Assembly (NCBI GenBank): GCA_050084515.1
Contig: CM114272.1
Location: 32,426,001-32,490,000 of the forward strand
Reading direction: 5' to 3'
Length of the DNA: 64,000 bases
DNA from: Blasia pusilla
Lineage: Eukaryota; Marchantiophyta; Marchantiopsida; Blasiales
Notes under the pieces: generated by a model
What the model was told of the DNA's origin: nothing
Databases searched by the model: none
The model's input: the letters and a program-made list of their open reading frames with translations, nothing else
Translations under genes and position numbers: made by a program
Shown here: positions 21,659 to 32,963 of the stretch, piece after piece
Layout: each line of letters begins with the position of its first letter
Numbering within the stretch: position 1 is the first letter of the stretch

Positions 21659-22380
21659 TTCCAAGAAGGGTAATCCACTCTCATTGGAAAAGTAACAAGT
21701 CCAAAACTGTCCACTATCTATAGAATGACAGGGAACTTTTTTAGGATAACAAGTCTCTCCAAATGATCATCTCCACTCGTATCAGACTTTCATAACTCTC
21801 GTAGAACAAATCATGGCCAATTCACTCTCCCAAGAGGGATAATCTACTCTCATTGGAAGAGCAAGCAAGCCCAATATCATCCACTCAAGAATGACAAGAA
21901 AAACTCGAGAAATGAAGATGAAAGTGATAAACCTTTGAATGTCCCTTTTCTTTATATACTCACAAGGGATCCACAATCGTATAAAATAGGGTTAATCTTA
22001 TGTTGTGCCATATGACTTCCTCTCAAGACTTAGTCTATCCCATTTTGACACAAGTAGATTACATGTTATCTCCTCCTAAAATATCTTCATCAACCCACTT
22101 CACATTCTCCCAACTATCCCAACTATCTTAGCCACCAACCAAGACCACCAACAAGCTTTATTTTCATTAATATACCAATCCACTACTTTACTTTTACACT
22201 CCCATGTTTCATTTATTACCTCTTTTCCTATATTTTGGCCCGCACAAATAAGATATCATAAAAAATTTTAAACATGTAAAAATTATTTTCCATGCTAATT
22301 TACTTTATACTTATAAACTCTCTCTAACACAAATAAGAGATGAGTTTATATAGTGGATCATTTTACTATACGATCATGAA
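21659..22380 (-). mobile_element. LTR of the fungal-like gypsy element, second copy (solo or duplicated)
   Basis: The main part, 21,737-22,378, aligns along its length with the LTR at 28,712-29,349 in the same orientation. Shared landmarks are CCACTCTCATTGGAAGA, TTTATATACTCACAAGGGA, TTGACACAAGTAGATT and TTTTACTATACGA. A second partial copy of the LTR middle lies just before it at 21,659-21,735. No polypurine tract or pol sequence adjoins, so it is a solo LTR or a remnant. Confidence 0.75.
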
Positions 22381-23040
22381 CTTTTCTATTTTTATGCAAA
22401 CGTGGAAATTATGTCCCTTCGTTAATAAGCATCTTTACCACTACACCAAATTAACTCAATACTTGATGCACGAATGCATATGGAACTACTTCACTTAACT
22501 TGTTCACGAAGGCAACATGCTCAATCTAATTCAAGAAGTACGCCTCTACCAATATTTTCCTTGGAGTAAGCGCACTTTACTCTCGATCCAAAATTTCTCA
22601 CTTCTCATGGGGTGTCATACCAAATATACTAGATGGGATGGATGTGGCACCATTTGTGTTTGTCTATCATTCCACACTGCACAAGAGATAAATCTCCTCC
22701 CATCTAAACTATATAGCTTGAAATAGGACTTGATCCCACTCTCTAGAATCCATTATTCCTACCACCACTCATAAGCAAAAAAATACTCCAAAATCACTAA
22801 ATTTCATAATTATCAAACTAACATCACTATTCTCAAAGTCCAAGGTCTCCCAATCAACCACACCATTCACTATCACTACAACTTTGCTCTCCAAAGCCAT
22901 CAAACTTAAGAATGGAAACCCCCTAATAGTTCTCCTCAAGATAGGCCCCGATGCCAAAATATCCTTAGGCTATTGAAAAGATCAATTTTCATCACCTCCT
23001 CATTGTTATTCATAATCCACTCTTGTTACCAAGTTTAATG
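22381..23040. other. AT-rich stretch without a recognisable gene
   Basis: No coding frame with family resemblance is visible. It lies between the LTR copy and a gag fragment and may be decayed internal sequence of either element. Confidence 0.4.
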
Positions 23041-23760
23041 GCCTCAACTTAATTCCATGAGCTCTCGATTACCACACTACACTCTATAGCTAGATGCCCC
23101 AATTTTCCCTTGAGCTACACATTGTTGCACTTGTGGTTTGGTAATTCCTTGTGAAGCCTCCCTTGCATAGCTCAAGATCATGATGCTCTCCTCAACCATG
23201 TTGCATTCAATATGCTTTGCCAACTCCTCCCCCAACATGGGTGAGGTGTGATAAAGCAAGGTTTCATCTCTTACCCTTCTATGTAGATCACGCTCTGATG
23301 CTTCATACCACGCTTGTACAACCTAGGCCTCAATCAACCATTGCAAGCGTGTGAATGCCTCATGCAAACTTTCTCTAGTCCATTGATGGAATTCGTGGAT
23401 GCTCTTCACCGTATTCATCCACACCTCATGGTAGTTCCATTTAAGCTCATCAAATAGCTCAACCACGAGGTTGAACCTTGGACAAACTTGACTAGATGAT
23501 ACAACTCCCCTTAAGTGATTCATCCCTCCATGGGTCTCACTCATTGTAGAGGAGGTAGTCTCTCACATCTCCTCCTCATCATGTGTAAATGATTCTGTCC
23601 ACTACATGTAATGTGGATCATAATAGATCCTATAAGCCTCAATCTCTATTGCAAACTTGGTAGAAAATTTATGATGGTCATCCATCGACTATCACTCCAA
23701 GTGTTCAAACATGTTGCTCCATGTTGTGAACGGGTTGAACTCAATCCTAATATGAATGGA
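23040..23760 (-). pseudogene. MTase-PHD gypsy family, copy E: Gag fragment
   Basis: On the minus strand the translation aligns with gag of copy D. CPRFNLVVELFDELKWNY corresponds to RPRFNPMVEFFAELRASY, and RRVRDETLLYHTSP corresponds to TRVREGVLLMNTSP. NMVEESIMI corresponds to NMAEESVATM. No known capsid signature is legible, but the length and position fit a gypsy capsid. The fragment is broken by several stops. Confidence 0.7.
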
Positions 23761-23985
23761 ACGGGATGAACTCATCTCCAAGTGTTCTTGCAATGAATTA
23801 TTGCACAAATTCATTAGTTTTTTTTTTATTTAGAGGGCGACTCCTAGGGGGCAAGGAGATCTAGAGAAACATGTTGTTCCATGTTGTGAGCGGATTGAAC
23901 TCAACCCATTCTATCAATGGAACGGGTTGAACTCAATATTGAATGTAGAGGGCAACTCCTAGAGGGCAAAGAGTTATAGAGAACA
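23711..23985. repeat. imperfect direct repeat of about 160 bp
   Basis: The units share CATGTTGTGA, GGGTTGAACTCAA, AATGGAACGGG and AGAGGGC(A/G)ACTCCTAG. They lie at the gag N-terminal end of copy E, and a related string (CGGGTTGAACTC) occurs in copy D near 36,870. This is probably a local duplication in the decayed element. Confidence 0.6.
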
Positions 23986-24419
23986 TTGAAAAGTATGTTT
24001 CAACTCCTAGGAATTGCTCTATAAATTTGAAACTCTATAATCAATTCATGCAAGATAAGAGCCTAGGATGGATAACGTGAAATATAACATCAATTTTTCT
24101 TCTCAAAAATTTCCAATTGATCCCAAAACCAAGCTCCTTGACGTGACTCTTTTGATCAAATGCATGCTAACAAAACATCAAAACTCTAGTAGGCTCACAC
24201 TTGGATGGAAGTGAGTTAGAGTCTTCTTGAATGAGACATGAGTTGCAGAAGCAAGATTCAACCCTTGAGTGCATCTCAAATAATGAAGGTCATGACCTAG
24301 GAGAACCAGACTAAACATCATGCCGGTCTTGAGAAGAGCTTAAGTCTCACAAGATTTAGGCACCAAGGGGATTGCAACCGAACATGGAACTTGATTGAGC
24401 ATTTGGGGGTTCTTGTTGT

Positions 24420-24689
24420 TCAAGGTGTTGGATTCTCAACATCCACTTCTCTCAACATCATTATTCTGAACGACCCTTGCATATGAGAAGGAGCCTAGAT
24501 TGATGGTTTCGACTTAGAAGTCAAAGGAGTCCTAATAATATGACGTAGGTGGTTTGTGGAGTAGCATTACTAGGATTATCTAACCCTATCTTGCAAAAAG
24601 AATTTGTAAATAGAAATGAAGAAAAATAGGTAAAAACCCCTACTTTCTTGAGTAGTCAAATAGTCGTGAGCCGTAGCGGTAGCACATTC
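24420..24689 (+). repeat. dispersed repeat, copy 1 (inverse copy at 43,480-43,800)
   Basis: From GGATTCTCAACATCCACTTC to GTAGCGGTAGCACATTC this segment matches the reverse complement of 43,480-43,800. Interior blocks such as CCTAGATTGATGG and ATATGACGTAGGTGG are shared. The CACTA element begins exactly where the homology stops. The family is unknown. Confidence 0.7.
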
Positions 24690-25871
24690 CACTAGAAGGA
24701 ATAGTGTAATTAGACACTAGAGTATACAACTAGTTATGGTTGTATATGACATCTTACAACTAATGACTACACATTAAAACTATATCATTTCTAGTGTCAA
24801 ATGACTCGTGGTATTGGTCATCTAGTTATAAACATGACACCTCATCAATCCTACGTTGATTTCCTGACATTGATGATGTGGATCATTTGACACTAAAAGT
24901 AAGTCTGTCATCAATGACGTGGTGTCTGACATGGCATATAATCCATCAAGCGTGAAGATGACGACATGTGGACACAAATTTTAGTAAGCTTAGTCTTATA
25001 TTAGTGGTACGTGGGAAAAAACTTAGCACTAAATTTAGTGGTATCTTAGTTTTGCGTTAAAATTTATCATGATTTTACTCGATCTCGTCACAATTTAGTT
25101 GCGAGTAACTTACGTTTCCTAGTTCTATTTAATGACATTTGGATCATACTATAATTTTACCTAGAAATTGGTTAATACTAAAAATAGTTGTTAAAACTAG
25201 GTGTGGTGAAAATAATACTATATTTAGTTGTATGGAATATGGTTTGAGACTAGGCTCATTTCAATGGTAGCACTTTAAGATGTTCTTGAGGAGATTATAA
25301 TCCAATTAAGGGAGAAGAGGCTTTGCACTTTTGCAAGATTTCCAAATGAGAGATATACAAAAGACATAATCATCAACTTGAATGGAAAGAAAGATCATCC
25401 TCAATCTAATTTGAAATCACTCACTAACCTCCAAAGTTTGAATTATGACTTCTGAATCTGAAATCATGAATTATGACTTCTGAATCTTGAATCTTTAGTT
25501 TGAATGATATATTTGTTGAGGAAAACTTAAAGCAATTACATACATAGGACTTCAAAATCTATATGCATTCAGGGAACATCTACATAATGAATGTTCGAAA
25601 AAAAAAATCTTCTTCATTACAAAAATTATCCTCTACACAAAGCACCAAACATATATCGGTAATAAGTTCTGAATTTTAGCTAACACATCAGGAATCCTAC
25701 ATTTTACAAGTACACTAAAGTAGTGTACAGTAAAAAGTTAACCTTTGAAATGTTCTCTTCGCATCTTCTTCTATGATCATAACAACAAAATCATGCATTT
25801 GGTGAAATAATTTTCTTCACAAATCTCTCAGACCAGAGAACCAAAGTATTTAGTGCATGTTTCAATTTTTT

Positions 25872-27184
25872 CTATGGAGGGTCGTCGTGAAGGTTTGGAT
25901 AAGGTAAATCCGCATCATTGTCATTCTCAATGAGAACATCCACGTTGATCAGCCCCAAAGGGATCAAGTTACCATGGAATTTATCTCGACCAGAAATCCC
26001 TGAGACCTTGCCTAATCCCACATGAAACCATCCTTTTCGTAATCCATTTAAGAACACCTGGTCTCCTACCTTCAACTACACATGGAGAAATTGAATGAAA
26101 ATAAATGAACATGTTACCAAAGACCAACTCATCCACATGGAGTGTAACTTCAGAAACTGCTTACCTTTGTAAAGCTCCAACCATTCGAAGGAATGTTGGA
26201 TGAAAATTTTAGAATCAAAAGATCATCCAAGGAGTTCTACAAAGAGAAATCACATAAGAATCAAATTTCATATGTAACATGATTTTTTATAAATAAACTA
26301 GGAAACTAACAAACATTTGATAGATAAGATCTAAAATCCTCAAGAATTAGAGGTGAATATATTGAAGACTTAGTGTATTCTTCTCCTTCCTATCTTGGAT
26401 AGACAACGGCTTTTGCTTGACTTTCGATTTTCCTTGAGGAGAGTTCATCTGTTTTTTTCCTTCCCCTTAGAGATTCCTGAGACCAATGTTTGAGTTGTCT
26501 TGATAACATTGGTAGTAGGCAAAGACAATATGTCATGGCCAATGGTTGTAGAAGGCTCAATCTCAATACATTGAAGTGTAGTGGATGTTGTAGAGGCAAC
26601 ATGAACAGAAGATGTGACATTCTTACATGAAAATTCATGACCAGGGAATGCAATGTCAACATTGGAAAGTTTAGATAGAGAAGAGTTTTTTCTTATAGGT
26701 GGTAGATCTTCATGAGAAGAAAGTTCAGGTTTTGAAGAGACGTCTGAGGTAGGAATATAATTTTGAAGAGGAGGAGATGTAGAGGAACTTCATGAATAGG
26801 GGAGGTGGCCTTCACAGAATCTTTTGTAAGCATGGATGAGAAGTTTATTTTCGGAAGAACCGAAGGAGTACACTCATCAACAAGGTTAGAAGTGGGAGTG
26901 ATAGACTCTGAGATGGGCATAGGAATAACTCCACCATCACTAGGAAGAATTATGGATGTCACTCCCTTCTTGTTGATTTGTTGAAGCATTTCCATGATTT
27001 GAGATAGAGAAGTTTTGAGGCATGCTACCTCAGCTTGTGTGCTTTCTGATAACTTCTCAAACCTCCCTAGCCCATTGCTTAATGTGGTTACTTCACTCTG
27101 CAAAACATGATATAACATTCCCCACAAGAGGTTAAAATAGATCAAGAAATATCCATCCATACAAATTCCAATAATTAAATCCAT
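25872..27184 (-). pseudogene. CACTA TNP1-like (Transposase_23-type) protein
   Basis: Two informative pieces are seen. The 5' one (27,110-26,860) encodes a heptad-rich helix (VTTLSNGLGRFEKLSES, then KTSLSQIMEMLQQIN), the oligomerisation coil that often precedes the DNA-contacting end of plant CACTA accessory proteins. The 3' one (26,075-25,872) starts MKVGDQVFLNGLRKGW and ends LPYPNLHDDPP, matching the C-terminal V-G-D-x-V-x-L module of Transposase_23 proteins. The pieces are linked by AT-rich sequence with probable introns (for example near 26,080-26,170). The exon structure is not resolved. In En/Spm, TNP1/TNPA-type proteins bind the sub-terminal repeats. Confidence 0.6.
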
Positions 27185-27595
27185 TTTAATACAAGATGAG
27201 TTTTAAGAAGATTTCCAATGATCAACTTTTGTAATTATTAGGTTTTTTAGACTTAATATAATCCAATAAATTATGATATTTTTATTTTATAAATAATTTA
27301 ATTATAATCATATATTATTTAAAAAAACTTATTTTTCTTTTATGCATGGATTTTTAGCTCTTAAAGACTTAAGAACATAAATATAGGATTTGTTTTTTTA
27401 AAACATACAAATATGAGATTCTAAAAGTAGAACTATACAAAAAAATGTGATATTTTTATATGTATTAAAAATTTTTTTACATGTGTATATATAATAATAT
27501 ATGGGTAAGTGGTAGAGAAATCCACTATGGGCGTAGTTGTGTAGGCTCGAATCTTGCCAAAGACGTATTTTGATAGTTAAGATAATAAATAGAAG

Positions 27596-27910
27596 GTGGG
27601 GCGCATAGATGGATGGAGACGGAGATCATAAATAGATGTGGGATGGAATGGATGGACGGATGGGGTTAATGGATGGAGTTTGGAGGGAGAAGAATGGATG
27701 GACGAGGTTGACCGATGAGATGTATGGATGTAGTGTGGATGGAAAAGGTGTTTTTGGACGGATGTAGGGTGGGGCACGTGGATAGATGAAATAAATGGAT
27801 GGAGTACGAATGGACAAACGGAATTGATGGATGGATGGAAGGGTTCTGGAGATAGGGTGCGGCATATGGATGGACGTAACGGATGGGGATGGGATATATG
27901 GTTGGATGAA
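27596..27910. repeat. degenerate GGATGGA minisatellite
   Basis: About 300 bp is built from GGATGGA, GGATGGAC and GTAGGGTGG units inside the right part of the CACTA element. It gives long but meaningless open frames rich in His, Pro and Ser on the minus strand. Confidence 0.8.
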
Positions 27911-28157
27911 AGTTTTTGTCATTTAATCCATGTCATCAAATCACTTGCCTCGTCATTTATATGATGTGACAGTCATATTAGTATGACTCATATTTTCATG
28001 CCATGTCAGCAAACCATGCCAGTCATTTAAATTATGTGGAAAATATGACTTGGCTTTTGTGTCTCTACGAATCACTAGTCATTTTTAGTTATTCATGGTG
28101 ATATATGACTCATATGAGTCATGAAACCTAGTCATAAAACCAATCATTTCTTCTAGT

Positions 28158-28210
28158 GATGTGTGTGAGAGCCGTATCCCATTAGTCATGCTTGTTTAGC
28201 AATTTTCTAT
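28158..28210 (+). mobile_element. fragment of the copia LTR
   Basis: GTGTGTGAGAGCCGT and ATGCTTGTTTAGCA match the end of the copia LTR at 5,110-5,160. It directly adjoins the right end of the CACTA element. Confidence 0.65.
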
Positions 28211-28711
28211 AGTTCATTGGGGAATATGCTTCTACTATGGTCATGATGACCAAGAAGGATATATATGGCAAATGGACGGATATTAAGTGAATGTATGGAG
28301 ATTACTGGCTCATCAATCGGTAGTTTAAGACTACCATATATGAATCATATAATATTATATGCCCACCATTGAGTATATTTTTATTTTATTGGATTTGTAA
28401 AGATCTTTAATTTCTTGGACCTCTATGTTGGTTGTCATCAACTATCAATAAGAGAGCACGACATCTACAAGAAAATAGTTTAGGGGATTTATCCTCATAA
28501 GAAGGATGGGTTTTACTAATGGAAGTTCTTATATACCATTTTAGTTGAATTGAAGAACATGCCAACCAAGTTCTAAACGATACTGGATTGGGTTTTAGTA
28601 AGATTTAACTTTGCTTAATGATAGATTAATGACAACATGGTCTTGAGTGTGACATGGAAGATCACATGAAAATTTTTTAGATAAGGTTTTAGAGGCTCTA
28701 GGCCCATGTCA
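28211..28711. other. stretch without a recognisable gene
   Basis: The sequence after the copia LTR fragment resembles decayed copia leader or gag only weakly. No frame could be assigned. Confidence 0.3.
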
Positions 28712-29349
28712 TGTAAGGTAACAAACCTCTCATCTCCACACACACACACACACCACACTCTAGAAACCTCTCGAAAAATAGACCATGGTCAAGTTACTCT
28801 CCCAAGAGGGGTGATCCACTCTCATTGGAAGAACAAGCAATTCCAAAGTCATACACTCAAGAGTGACACGAAAGACTCAAGATGTGGAATAGAAGGTGAT
28901 GAACCCTTGAAGGTCCCTCCTCTTTATATACTCACAAGGGATCCACAAGAGTACGAAATAAAACTTATCTTATCTTATCTTGTGCCACATGGCTTCCTCT
29001 CAAGGCTTAGTCAATCACATTTTGACACAAGTAGATTTCCTCTTATCTCTTCCAAAATATCCTCTTTTACCCACTTGATATTTTCCAAATTACCCCAACT
29101 AACCTAGCCACCAACCAAGTCTACTTTTGCTTTTCATTAAAGCACTAACCTCACTACTTTACTTTTATAAAGTCATCCTTTATTTATTACCTCTTTTCCT
29201 AAAGTTGGGCCCGCATAAAAGAGGCACCATAAAGAGGTTTAAACATGGGAATTTCCTTTTCCTGAGTTAATTTACTCAATACTAATAAAACTCTCTCTAA
29301 TACTTAACGAGGAAGGAGTTTACACATTGGCTGATTTTACTATACGACA
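28712..29349 (-). mobile_element. 3' LTR of the fungal-like gypsy element
   Basis: On the minus strand the LTR starts TGTCGTATAGTAAAATC at 29,349 and ends at the complement of TGTAAGG at 28,712 (TG...CA, 638 bp). A related LTR lies at 21,737-22,378. A TATA-like TTTATATACTC, read on plus, is at about 28,920. Its start directly follows a polypurine tract and the integrase end. Confidence 0.8.
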
Positions 29350-29366
29350 TTCACCCCCTCCAAACT
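29350..29366 (-). other. polypurine tract of the fungal-like gypsy element
   Basis: On the minus strand GTTTGGAGGGGGTGAA lies immediately before the TGTCG start of the LTR. It is the expected primer for plus-strand synthesis and fixes both the element orientation and the LTR boundary. Confidence 0.8.
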
Positions 29367-29389
29367 TGCACATCCTCCAGTATGTGCCA

Positions 29390-32300
29390 AAAACATCGAG
29401 ACTTCTTGCTATTTTACTCAAACTTAATTTTGTTGTGCCTCTAGACACATTGAATCGAAATCAAGAAATCCCTCACGTCTACGAAAAATCTTGACCCTTT
29501 TTCCTGCAATAGGCAGCTTGAGAATAGTGCCATCTAGTTCACGTAGTTTGTAAGTGGCATTGTCAAAAGTAAAGACTACAACGTATGGACCAAACCAACG
29601 ACGTGCAAACTTCTTAATTATACTATGCTAATTGTCGAGGCTGTTGTCGTGCACCAAGACCCAATCTCCTTCTCTTATCGGCTCCTTCCGAAGTCGATGA
29701 GTTTTGTCAAAGCGCTCCTTATTTTTCAACCTTGCTTCCTTCATTTTGACTAATGCTTCTACAATATCTTCTTCCCGCCGCTCTAGCTGCTGCATTAGAA
29801 GTGCTAGGAGCTCTTCCCTATTGAGCCCGTCTTTCCACGGCAAACCCATCCAAGTGGATATATCTCCTTCTGCTGGCATTATCGGCTTTTGACCTGTCAT
29901 TAACTCTGTAGGCATGAACCCTGTAACGGTGCTGTGAGTGGTTTTATCAGCCTACAAAGCAAATGGAAGTAATCTAGGCCAATCAGCATAACGATCTCCA
30001 CACGCCTTTACCAATGCTTGAATGATTGGTGGATGTCCCCTTTCGCTCTTGCCGTTTGCCTCCGGATTCATGGAGGTTGTTTATCTCAACTGGACTCCAT
30101 ATCTCTTGAAGAACTCTCGTGCTTCCTCCGCATTTAACTCACCTCTATTTGCACGGATTCTCCCGACACTCCCATATCGAGCAACAATATCCTCTAGAAT
30201 AAAACGACATATAGGCTCTGTTGTTTTAGCCCGTAAATCCCTCCCTTCTACAAAGTTGGACAACTCTTCTCGTGCTAGGACCAGATAATGCATTCCCCAA
30301 AGACCTAGTGGCATAGCAACTAGATCTACAACCCATTGCTGATGAATAGACAAAGGATACGTGGGTTTAAGTCCATCTCTCACCCTGATTTTTTATTGGA
30401 ATTGGCATTCAATACATGACCCAACATATCTCTCAACATCCTTATATAAGCCTCTCCACCAATACCTCTCTTTTATCTTGGTGAAAGTTGCCCAAGTACC
30501 TCTGTGTCGTGCCCATAAAGAATTATGGAATTCTTTGAGCACTTGCATTTTTGTCCCATTGTCATCCACCACCCTCAAGGGCATTCCATCTTTCCTCTTT
30601 GGCCTTTTCCAAAGATACCCATCTTGTAGTAGATAACCATACGCCTTATGCCGAATCTCCTTGAAGAACTTGTCTGTCCACCCTCCGTCTCTTTGCAGAG
30701 TGCTTAAATAGCGCCCAATTTCTTTTAACCTACCCTCATACAAATTCTCTTTGAAGGCTAAGACATCCTCTGTGCCACCTCATTCTTGAGATAACACTTG
30801 CCACACCTGTGCATCATCCTCATCTATCTCAGTTGCCTCCATATCTTCTTCTTGACTAAATCTAGCTCTAGACAACATGTCAGCTACTGAGTTCTCTTTC
30901 CCAGCTATATGCTTCAATTGTGGATTCAAGGACCTAATGTAGGCTATCCAACGTAGCATGGCTATATCTGGAGTCGTACAATTCGCAAATCATACCCAAC
31001 AGAGGTAGACAATCAACCTCAAGCAATACATAGGCTCCCATAAGATACTCCTTCTCAGCTTTCATTGCAATTACAACTCCCCAAAGCTCCCTCTTTACCT
31101 GAGGGTACCTCCTCTGTCGTTCCGTGAGTGTACGAGCTCCAAACCTTGTTGCAAATCTTCTTCCGCGTCATCCTGCCCAACTGCCCACCCAATAGCAATA
31201 AGGCTAGTGTCCACTGTGATGATAATAGGTCTTCCGCATTCGTAGCTCATTTGTCATAGAACTGGTGGCGACTTCAATGCCTCCTTCAACTGCATCATTG
31301 CTGCTCTTTGCTTCTTCTCCTAAGTGAACTTCTACTTCTTTCTCAACAGCTCATACAAAGGATCAGATATGTGGCCAAAATGAGGAATCCACACCTCATA
31401 AAACACACAAGCTCCTAAAAACCTTCTCACTTTGGTGACGTTTTCGCATTCTTGTATCCTCCCGATGACATCAACTTTTGCTGGATTTGGTTTTCGGCCA
31501 AACTCTCCACAAAGATGACCCACTACCACAATCTGAGGAACTCCAAAGCTACACTTTTCTCCAGAAAGAGTAAGATTGACCTCTTCTAGTCTTGTTAGGA
31601 TCATATCCACATCACGAATATGATCAGATACAAATATTCTACACCCATCTTTCACAACCCTCTCAATCCTATCTTCTATTGCACATCCCTTTATAGGAAT
31701 ATCATCTACAAAAGGAATGGTCTTCTCAAGAATGAACTCTCTCAAGATTTTATTCATTGCACTCAGCATGTGAGCAACAGAATTTGTTGCTCCTTGAGGT
31801 AATGTGCACATTCTTACAAGCCCAAGTGGAGTGCGCATAGTGGTAATATCTCTACTCTCTGTAGCTAATTGGAATTGATCATATCCCGAGTGCAAATCTC
31901 CTATAGAATAGATAGCACGGGCTGCAAAAGCTTTTGCGACTTCATCTATTCTAGGCCCCGCTCCCATATTTCGAATGGTTACCTTATTTGCCGGTTGCAT
32001 ATCTAGAATGAACCGGAGAGCTCCTGATTTCTTCGGCAAAGTGAACCATCGACTCGAGTAAGGCCCCATAGATGGCTCTAAGATACCCATCTGCATCTTC
32101 TCCTTCAATAACTCAATCAGCTTGGGAATCATAGCTCGTGGTACTGGTATGGGTTTCAAATCCCAAGGCACATGTGGAACTATGAAAATTACCATCGGTG
32201 CCACCACATTCGTGTCTACACAACCAATTTCTTGTGTAGTAAAAGAGAAAGCCTTACCATGTCTCCTTAACATCTCCCGAAAGCTTTTTCTTTCAATTTT

Positions 32301-32490
32301 TGTGAGAAACTCACCCCGTCCGATTTGCAGACGATCTAGCGTCTCTTCTGTGAACTTGTGTCCTATCTTCTTGACATCCCGCAGACTTGGCTCCATTGAT
32401 GCACGTTCTACTTATCTCCCACAACCCTCTGGTAGTTGAGTAGCCACTGGTTTCACCTTCCGGGCCACTGTCTTGTATTTTGTGTGCACT
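29390..32490 (-). pseudogene. fungal-like Ty3/gypsy Pol: RT, RNase H, integrase
   Basis: The minus strand reads from KYKTVARKVKPVATQLP near 32,470. The RT (32,396-31,332) has SIGDLHSGYDQ with its first catalytic Asp and FVDDIPIKG for the catalytic pair. Plant gypsy elements normally read Y-x-D-D-I-L-I at that site. RNase H follows in broken form (IIITVDTSL; HIAGKENSVADMLSRAR near 30,880). The integrase shows the zinc module (HNSLWARHRGTW, then CIECQ at 30,400), the core (VVDLVAMPLG and LVLAREELSNFVEGR at 30,340-30,230) and a tail with LERREEDI and RLRKEPIREGDWVLVHD. It ends near 29,430 with LDGTILKLPIAGKRVKIF. The FVDDIPIKG and AREELSNFVEGR signatures are those of basidiomycete-type gypsy elements. 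No chromodomain is seen. Gag and the 5' LTR are missing because the element is joined to copy D at about 32,500. Confidence 0.85.
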
Positions 32491-32504
32491 TGTGCCTCCA
32501 TGGG

Positions 32505-32613
32505 ATGTTCATTTCAACAAACCCTCACATTTCAACAAACCCTCTTTTCAACGTGGTTGAAATGTGAGGGTGTGAGGGTGTTCATTTCAACAAACCCTCT
32601 TTTCAACGTTCAG
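32505..32613. repeat. direct and inverted short repeats at an element junction
   Basis: TTTCAACAAACCCTC occurs three times. The intervening GTTGAAATGTGAGGG is its inverse, so the segment can fold. It marks the join between the fungal-like gypsy Pol and copy D of the methyltransferase family. Confidence 0.8.
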
Positions 32614-32963
32614 CGTACCCAAATCTCCATGCTATACGCAAAGCAGCTCCTATAACTCTTGAGGAACTGATGTATTTGGCGCCGTTCTCCTCCTGTCAAC
32701 TTAGGGCCCATATCTGGCTCCCAAGTCTCCATCGTGACTACGGTAGGACTCTCTGGCGCGGATATCGGTGGTTGCTATGCTGCAACCCCGTCTCGAACAA
32801 CAACACTCGACCGCTCTCCTACTGCCAACTCCAAACTCTAATCTCCTCCACATGCAGTGCCCGAAACCATGCTCGATGCTATGGCTATCATCTCCTGGTG
32901 TACCTGCAAAACATCCCAAGAAGTTCCAAGGTGTCTCTCTCGATCTCCCCTGGTGTGTCGATC

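Larger units (their letters stand above)
24690..28158. mobile_element. CACTA (En/Spm) DNA transposon
   Basis: The left end is CACTAGAAGGAAT at 24,690. The right end is its inverse, ATTTCTTCTAGTG, at 28,146-28,158. Both ends carry sub-terminal repeats containing GTCATTTGACAC, GACATG and TATGACTCAT motifs, as is usual for CACTA elements. It encodes a TNP1-like protein fragment on the minus strand. No TNP2-type transposase is visible, so it is non-autonomous or deleted. The 3-bp flanks (TTC and ATG) do not match, so one side has probably been rearranged. Confidence 0.75.

Noticed and set aside
27577-27922. Pro/Ser/His-rich minus-strand frames
   Set aside because: They are translations of the GGATGGA minisatellite and not a protein gene.
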